Below are positions 53,975 through 64,000 of a stretch of 64,000 nt of DNA, in pieces (the stretch's first letter is position 1; each line of letters starts with the position of its first letter). Location: assembly GCF_019669985.1 (NCBI RefSeq), contig NZ_AP019782.1, positions 550,501-614,500 of the forward strand. Direction: 5' to 3'. Both the position numbers and the translations under genes were made by a program. The notes below the pieces were generated by a model. The model saw only the letters and a list, made by a program, of their open reading frames with translations, ran no database searches and was not told where the DNA came from. This DNA is from Methylogaea oryzae. GTDB taxonomy: Bacteria > Pseudomonadota > Gammaproteobacteria > Methylococcales > Methylococcaceae.

Positions 53975-54571
53975 CTAGAGCACAGCGACGCCGAATCGCT
54001 GCAAAAGCGTTACCAATCGGATCAGGGGCAGCCCTACCAGCGCGTTGGGGTCGTCGCCTTCGATGCGTTCGAATAGTACAATGCCCAGGCTTTCCGACTT
54101 AAATCCGCCGGCGCAGTCGTAAGGGGCTTCGCGCTCCACATAGGCTTCGATTTGGCGCCGGGTGAGGGGGCGAAAATGCACGGTGGTCGTGTCCAGGTCG
54201 CCCAATCCGCGTTGTTCCCTTGAGTTCCACACATAAAGCCCGGTATGGAAACTGACCGCTTTGCCGGCGGCCAGCTGCAATTGTTCAATGGCGGCCTCGC
54301 GTCCGCCGGGCTTGCCCAGCACCCGTTCGTCGACTGTGGCCACTTGGTCCGAGCCTATGACCAAGTGGTCGGGAAAATCCGCCGCCAGCGCCCGCGCTTT
54401 GCTTTCCGCCAGCCGCCGCGCCAGCGTTTCGGGGGCTTCTCCCGGCAGCCGGCTTTCATTGACGTCCGGCGAGGCGCAATGGAAAGGCAGGCCGAGTTTT
54501 TCCAGCAGCAGGCGCCGATAGGGGGAGCTGGAGGCCAAGATCAAGGGGGGATGGGCGTTGGATTTCGGCAT
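53975..54571 (-). CDS. Maf family nucleotide pyrophosphatase (YceF type)
   Basis: ATG 54571 gives 198 residues, the usual Maf length. It has the ILASSSPYRRLLLEKLGLPF start, PDVNES, the acidic IGSDQVATVDERVLGKPG and YDCAGGFKSESLG motifs of the YceF subgroup, which hydrolyses modified nucleotides such as 7-methyl-GTP. It diverges from yceD; the two share the 66-bp gap 54572-54637. Confidence 0.94.
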   Translation of the reverse strand: MPKSNAHPPLILASSSPYRRLLLEKLGLPFHCASPDVNESRLPGEAPETLARRLAESKARALAADFPDHLVIGSDQVATVDERVLGKPGGREAAIEQLQLAAGKAVSFHTGLYVWNSREQRGLGDLDTTTVHFRPLTRRQIEAYVEREAPYDCAGGFKSESLGIVLFERIEGDDPNALVGLPLIRLVTLLQRFGVAVL

Positions 54572-54598
54572 GAATGGCTGGGCGATTTGCGCGCGTTT

Positions 54599-54628
54599 TT
54601 GACAGGTTTTCACGTTTCCACGTATCAT
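54599..54628 (+). promoter_or_regulatory. Strong sigma70-like promoter of yceD, almost touching the start codon
   Basis: A consensus TTGACA (54599-54604) and TATCAT (54623-54628) are spaced by 18 nt. The expected start at about 54634-54636 is only 2-4 nt before the ATG at 54638. Confidence 0.6.
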
Positions 54629-54637
54629 TTTACGATT

Positions 54638-55135
54638 ATGACCGAGCGATTGCCCGATTTCATTGACCCGCTGGGCCTGGTCAAAAAGCAGGCGGATATG
54701 CGGGGAACCGCCGCCGTTGCTCAGATGCCGCGGTTGGTCGAGGCGGTGATGGAGCCGGTGGGCGAGGTCGAAATCGAGCTTCATTTCCGGCGGGAAGGCC
54801 GTGTGCCGACCATCGAAGGCCGCGTTTCGGCGGACTTAACCTTGCAATGCCAGTGCTGTTTAGGCCCGTTGGCTTGGCGGGTGGACAGCCCGGTCAAGTT
54901 GGGTGTGGTGGCGACGCTGGAAGAGGCGAATCTGTTGCCGGAAACCCATGAACCGCTATTGATCGGCGATGACCCGCAGGTTCGGTTGCTGGATATCGTC
55001 GAAGACGAGCTGCTATTGGCTCTGCCGATCATTCCGCAGCATTCCCGCTGCGGGGCCCATGCCGAGCCGGAATCCCTCGAGGAGCCCGGCCGCAAAAATC
55101 CGTTCGGCGTTTTGGCCGCGTTGAAGAAAGTTTGA
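54638..55135 (+). CDS. yceD: YceD/DUF177 large-ribosomal-RNA accumulation protein
   Basis: The 165-residue protein starts MTERLPDFIDPLGLVKKQAD, matching the conserved LDP start of YceD, and contains the CQCCLGPLAW block and DIVEDELLLALPIIPQH. The matching N-terminus fixes the start codon. No Shine-Dalgarno precedes it, and the predicted promoter leaves almost no leader. YceD is needed for normal 23S rRNA levels and is usually co-transcribed with rpmF, as here (25-nt gap). Confidence 0.92.
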   Translation: MTERLPDFIDPLGLVKKQADMRGTAAVAQMPRLVEAVMEPVGEVEIELHFRREGRVPTIEGRVSADLTLQCQCCLGPLAWRVDSPVKLGVVATLEEANLLPETHEPLLIGDDPQVRLLDIVEDELLLALPIIPQHSRCGAHAEPESLEEPGRKNPFGVLAALKKV

Positions 55136-55160
55136 CACTTACAGTTACTAGGAGAAAACC

Positions 55161-55352
55161 ATGGCAGTCCCCCAGAACCGCAAATCCCGTTCCAAGCGCG
55201 ACATGCGTCGTGCCCACGATGCGCTGACCGGCGCCGCGATTTCCATCGAGCCGACCACCGGTGAAACCCACCTGCGTCACCATGTCAGCCCGGACGGATA
55301 CTATCGCGGCCGCAAGGTGATCGTCGCCAAGGGCGAAACGGCGGAAGAATAA
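55161..55352 (+). CDS. rpmF: 50S ribosomal protein L32
   Basis: The 63-residue protein begins [21 protein letters not shown] and ends with [12 protein letters not shown], typical of zinc-free bL32. A GGAGA Shine-Dalgarno precedes the ATG. It lies between yceD and plsX in the classical order. Confidence 0.97.
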   Translation: MAVPQNRKSRSKRDMRRAHDALTGAAISIEPTTGETHLRHHVSPDGYYRGRKVIVAKGETAEE

Positions 55353-55407
55353 ACGCTCGTTTTAGCCTTGATGCAGTCTCTACGTATCCCTACCGAGAAG
55401 GCCGGTC

Positions 55408-56450
55408 TTGACTAAGAAGCCGACGATTGCGCTGGACGCCATGGGTGGCGACCACGGTCCCGACGTGACCGTGCCGGCGGCGCTGGATAGCTTGGAACGA
55501 AATCCCGACCTGAGTGTGATCCTGGTCGGCGATGAAAGCGAATTGAAAAAACGCTTGCCCGCCGACGGACGCTTTGCCGGGCGTTTGTCCATCCACCACG
55601 CTTCGGAGCGCGTGGAAATGGACGATTCCCCGGCCAAAGTGCTGCGCAACAAAAAAGATTCGTCCATGCGCGTGGCCCTCAACCTGGTCCGCGACGGCGT
55701 GGCGGATGCCTGCGTCAGCGCCGGCAATACCGGCGCGTTGATGGCGCTCGCCCGTTTCGTGCTGAAGACCCTTCCCGGCATCGATCGGCCGGCGATTATC
55801 TCCGCCGTGCCTTCGCGGCACGGGCACACCCACATGCTGGACCTGGGCGCCAACGTGGATTGCACCGCGGAAAACCTATACCAATTCGCGGTGATGGGCT
55901 ACGAATTGGTGCGGGCGCTGGAAAACCTGGACCGGCCGCGGGTTGGGCTGTTGAACATCGGTGAAGAGGAAATCAAGGGCAACGAGCAGGTCAAGCAGGC
56001 CTACAAGTTGCTGGAGGATTCCTACCTGAATTTCATCGGCTATGTGGAGGGCGACGATATTTATCTGGAAGAGGTGGATATCGTTGTTGCCGACGGTTTC
56101 GTCGGCAACATCAGCCTGAAGACCAGCGAGGGCTTGGCCAAAATGATCGGCGAAGCCTTGAAGCAATCCTTCGGCCGCAATCTGTTCACCAAGCTGGCTG
56201 GGCTGGCGGCTATGCCGGTGTTGTCCGCATTCAAGAAGCGCTTTGATCCGCGCCAATACAACGGCGCCAGTTTTGTCGGCCTGCGCGGCATCGTGGTGAA
56301 AAGCCACGGTAATGCCGACAGGGTGGCGCTTGCCAACGCCATACGCATGGCGGTAATCGAGGTCGAAAAAGGTGTGCCGATGTTGATTGGCCAGCGTATC
56401 GAATCGATTTTCGCCGATTCGCAGGGCGACGAATCCAAAAGGAAGAGCGC

Positions 56451-56454
<4 letters not shown>
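55408..56454 (+). CDS. plsX: Phosphate acyltransferase PlsX
   Basis: The 348-residue enzyme starts at TTG, with GAGAAGG upstream, and begins [18 protein letters not shown]. It has [16 protein letters not shown] and [18 protein letters not shown]. It makes acyl-phosphate from acyl-ACP for the PlsY step of phospholipid synthesis. Its stop overlaps the fabH start. Confidence 0.96.
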
Positions 56455-57419
<965 letters not shown>

Positions 57420-57489
57420 GTCCGGCAGGCGACGATTTTCCTACCCCGGCCCCTCGCTTGGAGGGGCGCACGAAACGAAACGAGCAACG

Positions 57490-58440
57490 ATGGAACAACA
57501 GCACAACTTTCTAGCCGTGGTATTTCCAGGGCAGGGATCGCAGGCGGTCGGCATGTTGGCCGGTTTGGCGGCGGCCCACCCCGAGGTTGAGGAGACTTTC
57601 GCCCAGGCCTCCGCCGTATTGGGCTTCGATTTGTGGAAGCTGGTCGGCGCAGGCCCCGAGGACCAGCTCAACCTCACCGTGAATACCCAGCCGGCCATGC
57701 TGGCGGCCGGCGTGGCCGCCTATCGGGTGTGGCGCAAGCAAGGCGGCGCGTTGCCGGGCTGGATGGCCGGCCATAGCTTGGGCGAATACACCGCGTTGGT
57801 GTGCGCCGGCGCTTTGGCGTTCGAGGACGCCGTCAAGCTGGTGCGGGAAAGGGCTCGGTTGATGCAAGAAGCGGTGCCGGCCGGCGAAGGCGGCATGGCG
57901 GCCATTCTGGGCTTGGACGACGCCCAAGTGGTGGCGGTTTGCGGAGAGATTTCCGCTGCGGGCGGTCGCGTATCGCCCGCCAACTTCAACGCGCCGGGGC
58001 AGGTTGTGATCGCCGGCGACGCCGCCGCGGTGGCGCAGGCGGTGGAGGCGGCCAAGGCCGCGGGCGCCAAGCGCGCCTTGCCTTTGCCCGTCAGCGTGCC
58101 GTCCCATTGCCCGTTAATGGCCGGGGCGGCGGACAAGTTGTTGGAGTTGTTGGCGCAAACGCCGATTCAGGCGCCGGCCATTCCCGTGGTGCACAACGCC
58201 GACGTCGGCACGCATGCCGCGCCCGACGTGATCCGCAATGTGTTGGCGCGGCAGTTGTCCAGCCCGGTGCGCTGGGTGGAGTCGGTGAAATTCATGCATG
58301 AACAGGGCGTGTCGTTGTTCATGGAGTGTGGTCCGGGCAAAGTGCTCACCGGCCTCAACAAGCGCATCGCCGGCGATGCCCGCAGCCATTGTATTTTTGA
58401 CGCCGATTCGTTGGCAGCAGCTTTGGAGATGGTGAAATGA
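57490..58440 (+). CDS. fabD: Malonyl-CoA:ACP transacylase FabD
   Basis: ATG 57490 gives 316 residues, starting FLAVVFPGQGSQAVGML. The nucleophile is in GHSLGEYTAL and the catalytic His in VPSHCPLM. The upstream in-frame extension is not typical of FabD and is rejected. It overlaps fabG by 4 nt. Confidence 0.97.
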   Translation: MEQQHNFLAVVFPGQGSQAVGMLAGLAAAHPEVEETFAQASAVLGFDLWKLVGAGPEDQLNLTVNTQPAMLAAGVAAYRVWRKQGGALPGWMAGHSLGEYTALVCAGALAFEDAVKLVRERARLMQEAVPAGEGGMAAILGLDDAQVVAVCGEISAAGGRVSPANFNAPGQVVIAGDAAAVAQAVEAAKAAGAKRALPLPVSVPSHCPLMAGAADKLLELLAQTPIQAPAIPVVHNADVGTHAAPDVIRNVLARQLSSPVRWVESVKFMHEQGVSLFMECGPGKVLTGLNKRIAGDARSHCIFDADSLAAALEMVK

Positions 58441-59174
58441 CTTCGCGTATCGCTTTAGTAACCGGCGCCAGCCGCGGTATCGGCCGCGCCATCGCGATGA
58501 AGCTGGCGGAAGCCGGCCACACGGTGATCGGCACCGCCACCAGCGAGGCGGGCGCCGCAGCGATTAGCGAAGCGCTGCTCTCTCAAGGCTATAAAGGCCA
58601 AGGGATGGTGTTGGACGTGTCCGATGCGGAGTCCATCGCGGTGTTGCTGAAAGCGGTGGGCGAGCAATACGGCGATCCGGCCATCCTGGTGAACAACGCC
58701 GGCATTACCCGCGACACGCTGTTGATGCGCATGAAGGATGATGACTGGGACGCGGTGATCCAAACCAACCTCACGTCGATTTTCCGCATGAGCAAGGCTT
58801 GTATGCGCGCCATGAGCAAGGAACGCTGGGGGCGCATCGTCAATATCGGCTCCGTGGTGGGGGCTACCGGCAACGCCGGCCAAACCAATTATGCCGCCGC
58901 CAAAGCCGGCCTGATCGGTTTTACCAAGTCCTTGGCGAAGGAAATCGGCAGCCGCAACGTGACCGTCAACACGGTGGCGCCTGGGTTTATCGACACCGAC
59001 ATGACGCGCGAACTGCCCGAGGCCCATCGTCAAGCGTTGTTGGCTAACATCGCTTTGGGGCGGCTGGGCAACGTCGAAGAGGTGGCCCATGCCGTGGCGT
59101 TCCTCTGTTCCGAGGGGGCGTCCTACATCACCGGAGAGACCTTGCACGTCAACGGCGGGATGTATATGCCGTAA
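58437..59174 (+). CDS. fabG: 3-oxoacyl-ACP reductase FabG
   Basis: The 245-residue SDR has TGASRGIGRAIAMKLA for NADP binding, NNAGIT, catalytic Ser in NIGSVVGATGN and YAAAKAG, and ends with the conserved GETLHVNGGMYM. It reduces 3-oxoacyl-ACP in chain elongation. Confidence 0.97.
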   Translation: MTSRIALVTGASRGIGRAIAMKLAEAGHTVIGTATSEAGAAAISEALLSQGYKGQGMVLDVSDAESIAVLLKAVGEQYGDPAILVNNAGITRDTLLMRMKDDDWDAVIQTNLTSIFRMSKACMRAMSKERWGRIVNIGSVVGATGNAGQTNYAAAKAGLIGFTKSLAKEIGSRNVTVNTVAPGFIDTDMTRELPEAHRQALLANIALGRLGNVEEVAHAVAFLCSEGASYITGETLHVNGGMYMP

Positions 59175-59241
59175 AAAGGCGCTTTTAGTAAGTTATTGAA
59201 TTTTAATGGAATGAGCAGGTGCGCGGGATGCGTAAAATGTT

Positions 59242-59271
59242 TTGTAACAGGCTGCGGACTTTCTATAGAAT
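59242..59271 (+). promoter_or_regulatory. Predicted sigma70 promoter of acpP
   Basis: TTGTAA (59242-59247) with TATAGA (59264-59269, 16-nt spacer) or TAGAAT (59266-59271, 18-nt spacer). It lies in the 148-bp fabG-acpP gap and gives a leader of about 45 nt. An internal promoter here fits the high demand for acyl carrier protein. Confidence 0.5.
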
Positions 59272-59322
59272 AGTGCCCGCGCACAGCCAAATGCGTTAGA
59301 ACCATAAAACCGAGGATAGATA

Positions 59323-59553
59323 ATGAGTGACGTTGCTGAACGTGTTAAGAAGATCGTAGCCGAGCAACTCGGCGTGAAAGAGGAAATCTCCAATGAGGCC
59401 TCTTTCGTCGACGATCTGGGCGCTGACTCCCTGGACACGGTGGAATTGGTGATGGCGCTGGAAGAAGAATTCGAATGCGAAATCCCCGACGAGGACGCCG
59501 AAAAGATCACCACCGTCCAGCAAGCCATCGATTACGTTACGAGCCACACCTAA
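59323..59553 (+). CDS. acpP: Acyl carrier protein
   Basis: The 76-residue acidic protein has the phosphopantetheine Ser in [18 protein letters not shown] and the DDLGADSL context. GAGGATAG lies before the ATG. It has its own predicted promoter and is followed by a hairpin, so it is probably expressed in excess over neighbouring fab genes. Confidence 0.98.
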   Translation: MSDVAERVKKIVAEQLGVKEEISNEASFVDDLGADSLDTVELVMALEEEFECEIPDEDAEKITTVQQAIDYVTSHT

Positions 59554-59578
59554 TCCAATTCCGTAACGCATCATGCGA

Positions 59579-59608
59579 CTGCCGGGCGCATAGCCCGGCA
59601 GTGATTTT
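59579..59608 (+). terminator. Hairpin with short T-run between acpP and fabF
   Basis: CTGCCGGGC (59579-59587), loop GCATA, GCCCGGCAG (59593-59601) forms a perfect 9-bp stem, followed by TGATTTTCT. It can act as a partial terminator that gives a short, abundant acpP mRNA plus read-through into fabF. Confidence 0.7.
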
Positions 59609-59635
59609 CTACGTCTAAAATTTAAGGAACCAGCC

Positions 59636-60874
59636 ATGAGCAAGAGACGTGTCGTCGTGACAGGACTCGGCGCGGTTTCTCCGGTGGGCGTGAGCGTACC
59701 CGAAGCGTGGCGCAACGTGCTGAACGGGGTAAGCGGTATCGGTCCCATCGAACATTTCGATGTGTCGGAATTTACCACCCGGTTTGGCGGCAGCGTCAAA
59801 AATTTCGACGCCTCCCTTTATATTCCGCCCAAAGACCTCAAGAAGATGGATGTGTTCATCCATTACGGCATGGCTGCCGGCAGCCAGGCTTTCGAGGATT
59901 GCGGTCTGGAAGTGACCGAGGCCAACGCCGAGCGCGTTGGGGTCGCCATCGGTTCGGGCATCGGCGGCATCACCGGCATCGAGCACGGCCACGACGGCTT
60001 TCTCGCCGGCGGCCCGCGTAAAATTTCGCCGTTCTTCGTTCCCGCCAATATCATCAACATGATTTCCGGCAACCTGTCCATCAAATATGGGCTGAAGGGA
60101 CCGAATTTCGCTGTGGTGACGGCTTGTGCCACCGGCACCCACTGTATCGGCGAAGCCTATCGCATCATCCAGTACGGCGATGCCGACGTGATGGTGGCGG
60201 GCGGTGCGGAAATGGCCAGCTCCCCGACGGCGCTGGGCGGTTTCGCCTCGGCCAAGGCCTTGTCCCGCCGCAACGACGATCCGGTGCATGCCAGCCGTCC
60301 GTGGGACAAGGACCGCGACGGTTTCGTCTTGAGCGACGGCTCGGGCGTGGTGGTGCTGGAGGAATACGAACATGCCAAGAAGCGCGGCGCCACCATTTAC
60401 GGTGAAGTCATCGGCTACGGCATGAGCGGCGATGCGTACCACATGACCCAGCCGCCGGCCAGCGGCGAAGGCGCGGGACGCTGCATGCGCAACGCGCTGC
60501 GCGACGCCGGGCTGGACCCCGCTCAGGTGGACTACATCAACGCTCACGGCACTTCTACCCCGGCCGGCGATATCGCCGAGACCCAGGCGGTCAAGTCGGT
60601 GTTCGGCGAGCACGCCTATCGGTTGGCCATGAGCTCCACCAAGTCCATGACCGGTCATATGCTGGGCGCGGCCGGCGGGTTGGAAGCGATTTTCTCGTTG
60701 CTGGCGCTGCGCGACCAGGTTGCGCCGCCCACCATCAACCTGGACAATCCGGATCCCGAGTGCGACTTGGATTACGTTCCCCATACCGCGCGCGAAATGA
60801 AGCTGGAGGTGGTCATGTCCAATTCCTTCGGTTTCGGCGGCACCAACGGCACGCTGATCTTCAAGCGCGCCTAA
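59636..60874 (+). CDS. fabF: Beta-ketoacyl-ACP synthase II FabF
   Basis: The 412-residue KAS II has the catalytic Cys in [15 protein letters not shown] near residue 163, and His in [11 protein letters not shown] and [12 protein letters not shown]. An AAGGA site precedes the ATG. It elongates acyl-ACP chains. Confidence 0.97.
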   Translation: MSKRRVVVTGLGAVSPVGVSVPEAWRNVLNGVSGIGPIEHFDVSEFTTRFGGSVKNFDASLYIPPKDLKKMDVFIHYGMAAGSQAFEDCGLEVTEANAERVGVAIGSGIGGITGIEHGHDGFLAGGPRKISPFFVPANIINMISGNLSIKYGLKGPNFAVVTACATGTHCIGEAYRIIQYGDADVMVAGGAEMASSPTALGGFASAKALSRRNDDPVHASRPWDKDRDGFVLSDGSGVVVLEEYEHAKKRGATIYGEVIGYGMSGDAYHMTQPPASGEGAGRCMRNALRDAGLDPAQVDYINAHGTSTPAGDIAETQAVKSVFGEHAYRLAMSSTKSMTGHMLGAAGGLEAIFSLLALRDQVAPPTINLDNPDPECDLDYVPHTAREMKLEVVMSNSFGFGGTNGTLIFKRA

Positions 60875-60941
60875 TGGCGCGTTGCGGCCTCGCCGGGGCA
60901 GTCCCGTCGAGGCCGTATTCGTTGCAAGGGGCGCAGCCGTT

Positions 60942-61787
60942 ATGATGCTGGTCAACGGCCGGGAAGGCCTTTCCGTTCCGGTGGCCGACCGCGGCTTCCA
61001 ATACGGCGACGGTTGTTTCACCACGCTCGAGGTGCGCGATGGCGCCCCTTTGTTCCTGGCGCGGCACCAAGCCCGCCTGTCGCGCGATTGCGCGCGTTTG
61101 CAGATTCCCTACGATTGCGCCGACCAAGTGGTTTCCGAGGCCCGTTCCTTGGCTGAGGCCGGCCGCGACGGGGTCCTCAAAATCATTGTGACGCGCGGTG
61201 CGGGCGGCCGCGGTTATCGTTGCCCGGACGTTCCCCAGGCGTCCCGCATCCTCGGTTTTTATCCCAGGCCGGTCTACCCTAGCGAGTGGGCGGCGTCCGG
61301 CGTGGTTGTGCGGGTATGCCGCATGCGCCTGGGCAATAATCCGGCCTTGGCCGGCATCAAGCACATGAATCGTTTGGAACAGGTGCTGGCGCGCAGCGAG
61401 TGGTCCGATGCGGAAATCGCCGAAGGGCTGTTGTTGGACGCTCAGGGATGGGTCACGGAAGGGGTGATGTCCAATGTCTTCATGGTCCGGGACGGCCGCC
61501 TGGAGACGCCGAGGCTGAATCGCTGCGGCGTGGCCGGCGTCATGCGGGAATTGGTTGCGGAGTTGGCGGGGCGGATGGGGATCGCGGTACGGGAAGGGCG
61601 TTGCCGCTTGTCCCGGCTGCGGGAGGCGGACGAGGTGTTCGTGACCAATAGCCTGATCGGCATTTGGCCGGTGCGGCGCCTGGACGACAGGGCGTGGCCG
61701 GTGGGTTCGCTGACCCGCCGCTTGGCCGAGGCGGTGGAGCAGGCTAAGGCCGGCGCCGTTCAGGAGTTCCTTGCGGCGCAGCCGTAG
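60942..61787 (+). CDS. pabC: Aminodeoxychorismate lyase
   Basis: ATG 60942 gives 281 residues; a second ATG follows directly. The fold-type IV PLP enzyme has RGFQYGDGCFTTLEVRDG, catalytic Lys in GIKHMNRLEQVLA and SLIGIWPV. It makes 4-aminobenzoate for folate. The order fabF-pabC-mltG-tmk-holB is the gammaproteobacterial norm. Confidence 0.94.
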   Translation: MMLVNGREGLSVPVADRGFQYGDGCFTTLEVRDGAPLFLARHQARLSRDCARLQIPYDCADQVVSEARSLAEAGRDGVLKIIVTRGAGGRGYRCPDVPQASRILGFYPRPVYPSEWAASGVVVRVCRMRLGNNPALAGIKHMNRLEQVLARSEWSDAEIAEGLLLDAQGWVTEGVMSNVFMVRDGRLETPRLNRCGVAGVMRELVAELAGRMGIAVREGRCRLSRLREADEVFVTNSLIGIWPVRRLDDRAWPVGSLTRRLAEAVEQAKAGAVQEFLAAQP

Positions 61788-61861
61788 CGGACTAGGCTTC
61801 ATTCCATCGTGTTACGGGCGACATTTCCCGCGAGGCAGCGGAAGTTTAAAGGCAGGCAAAC

Positions 61862-64000
<2,139 letters not shown>

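Noticed and set aside
54245-54637. N-terminal extension of the yceD frame
   Set aside because: It overlaps maf on the opposite strand, and the conserved YceD start lies at 54638 after a good promoter.

Overview
The window is a gene-dense, GC-rich chromosomal segment from a proteobacterium, most likely a gammaproteobacterium. The block rpmF-plsX-fabH-fabD-fabG-acpP-fabF-pabC-mltG-tmk-holB and the accA-tilS pair follow gammaproteobacterial order, and ThrB is of the aminoglycoside-phosphotransferase-like type. The small families DUF2782, DUF6763 and DUF4156 fit the same group. A methanotroph or purple-sulfur relative is possible, but no marker gene in the window settles it. I see no tRNA, rRNA, CRISPR array, transposase or prophage gene.

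Region 1 (1-10.9 kb, plus strand) is the end of a surface-polysaccharide cluster. It holds a truncated unknown protein, a NodU/CmcH-type O-carbamoyltransferase, a membrane protein that fuses SxtJ and DUF5989 segments, a 984-residue protein with GT2 and GT4 modules, three further glycosyltransferases, a nucleotide-sugar epimerase/reductase and a PglC/WcaJ-type initiating phosphoglycosyl transferase. Together they would start a glycan on a lipid carrier, extend it and carbamoylate it.

Region 2 (10.9-31.3 kb) is mostly housekeeping. It has a glutaredoxin, a REC-PilZ regulator, a histidine-rich membrane hydroxylase-like protein, UbiG and a DUF523-DUF1722 protein. A minus-strand operon follows (DUF6763, moaD, moaE, DUF2782, thrB). 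Then come hpf with promoter and terminator, a tyrosine phosphatase, a Dabb protein, zwf, a dienelactone hydrolase, accA, tilS, PBP1B, sucA (without sucB), a cupin and ettA.

Region 3 (31.3-38.7 kb, minus strand) is the most interesting accessory block. It contains two tandem paralogous polytopic membrane proteins that look like GT-C glycosyltransferases, a GtrB/ArnC-like polyprenyl-phosphate glycosyltransferase, an AsnB-type amidotransferase, a methyltransferase and a small four-helix SMR-like protein that lacks the EmrE glutamate. I read it as a candidate three-part periplasmic glycosylation system (charge lipid, flip, transfer) with sugar-tailoring enzymes.

Region 4 (38.8-51.2 kb, plus strand) is a complete tight-adherence (Tad/Flp) pilus locus. 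It carries two tandem Flp pilins with a Glu-Trp motif and a conserved Cys pair, then TadV, CpaB, the CpaC secretin, a Gly-rich lipoprotein, a TadG-like protein, two TadE-like pseudopilins, TadZ, TadA, TadB, TadC and a TPR lipoprotein (TadD).

Region 5 (51.2-64 kb) is purT, a lytic transglycosylase, an HDOD protein, a divergent maf/yceD pair and the fatty-acid/phospholipid synthesis operon running into pabC, mltG, tmk and a holB cut by the window edge. Two genes, accA and yceD, have good sigma70-like promoters so close to their ATG, and no Shine-Dalgarno, that leaderless transcripts are predicted.
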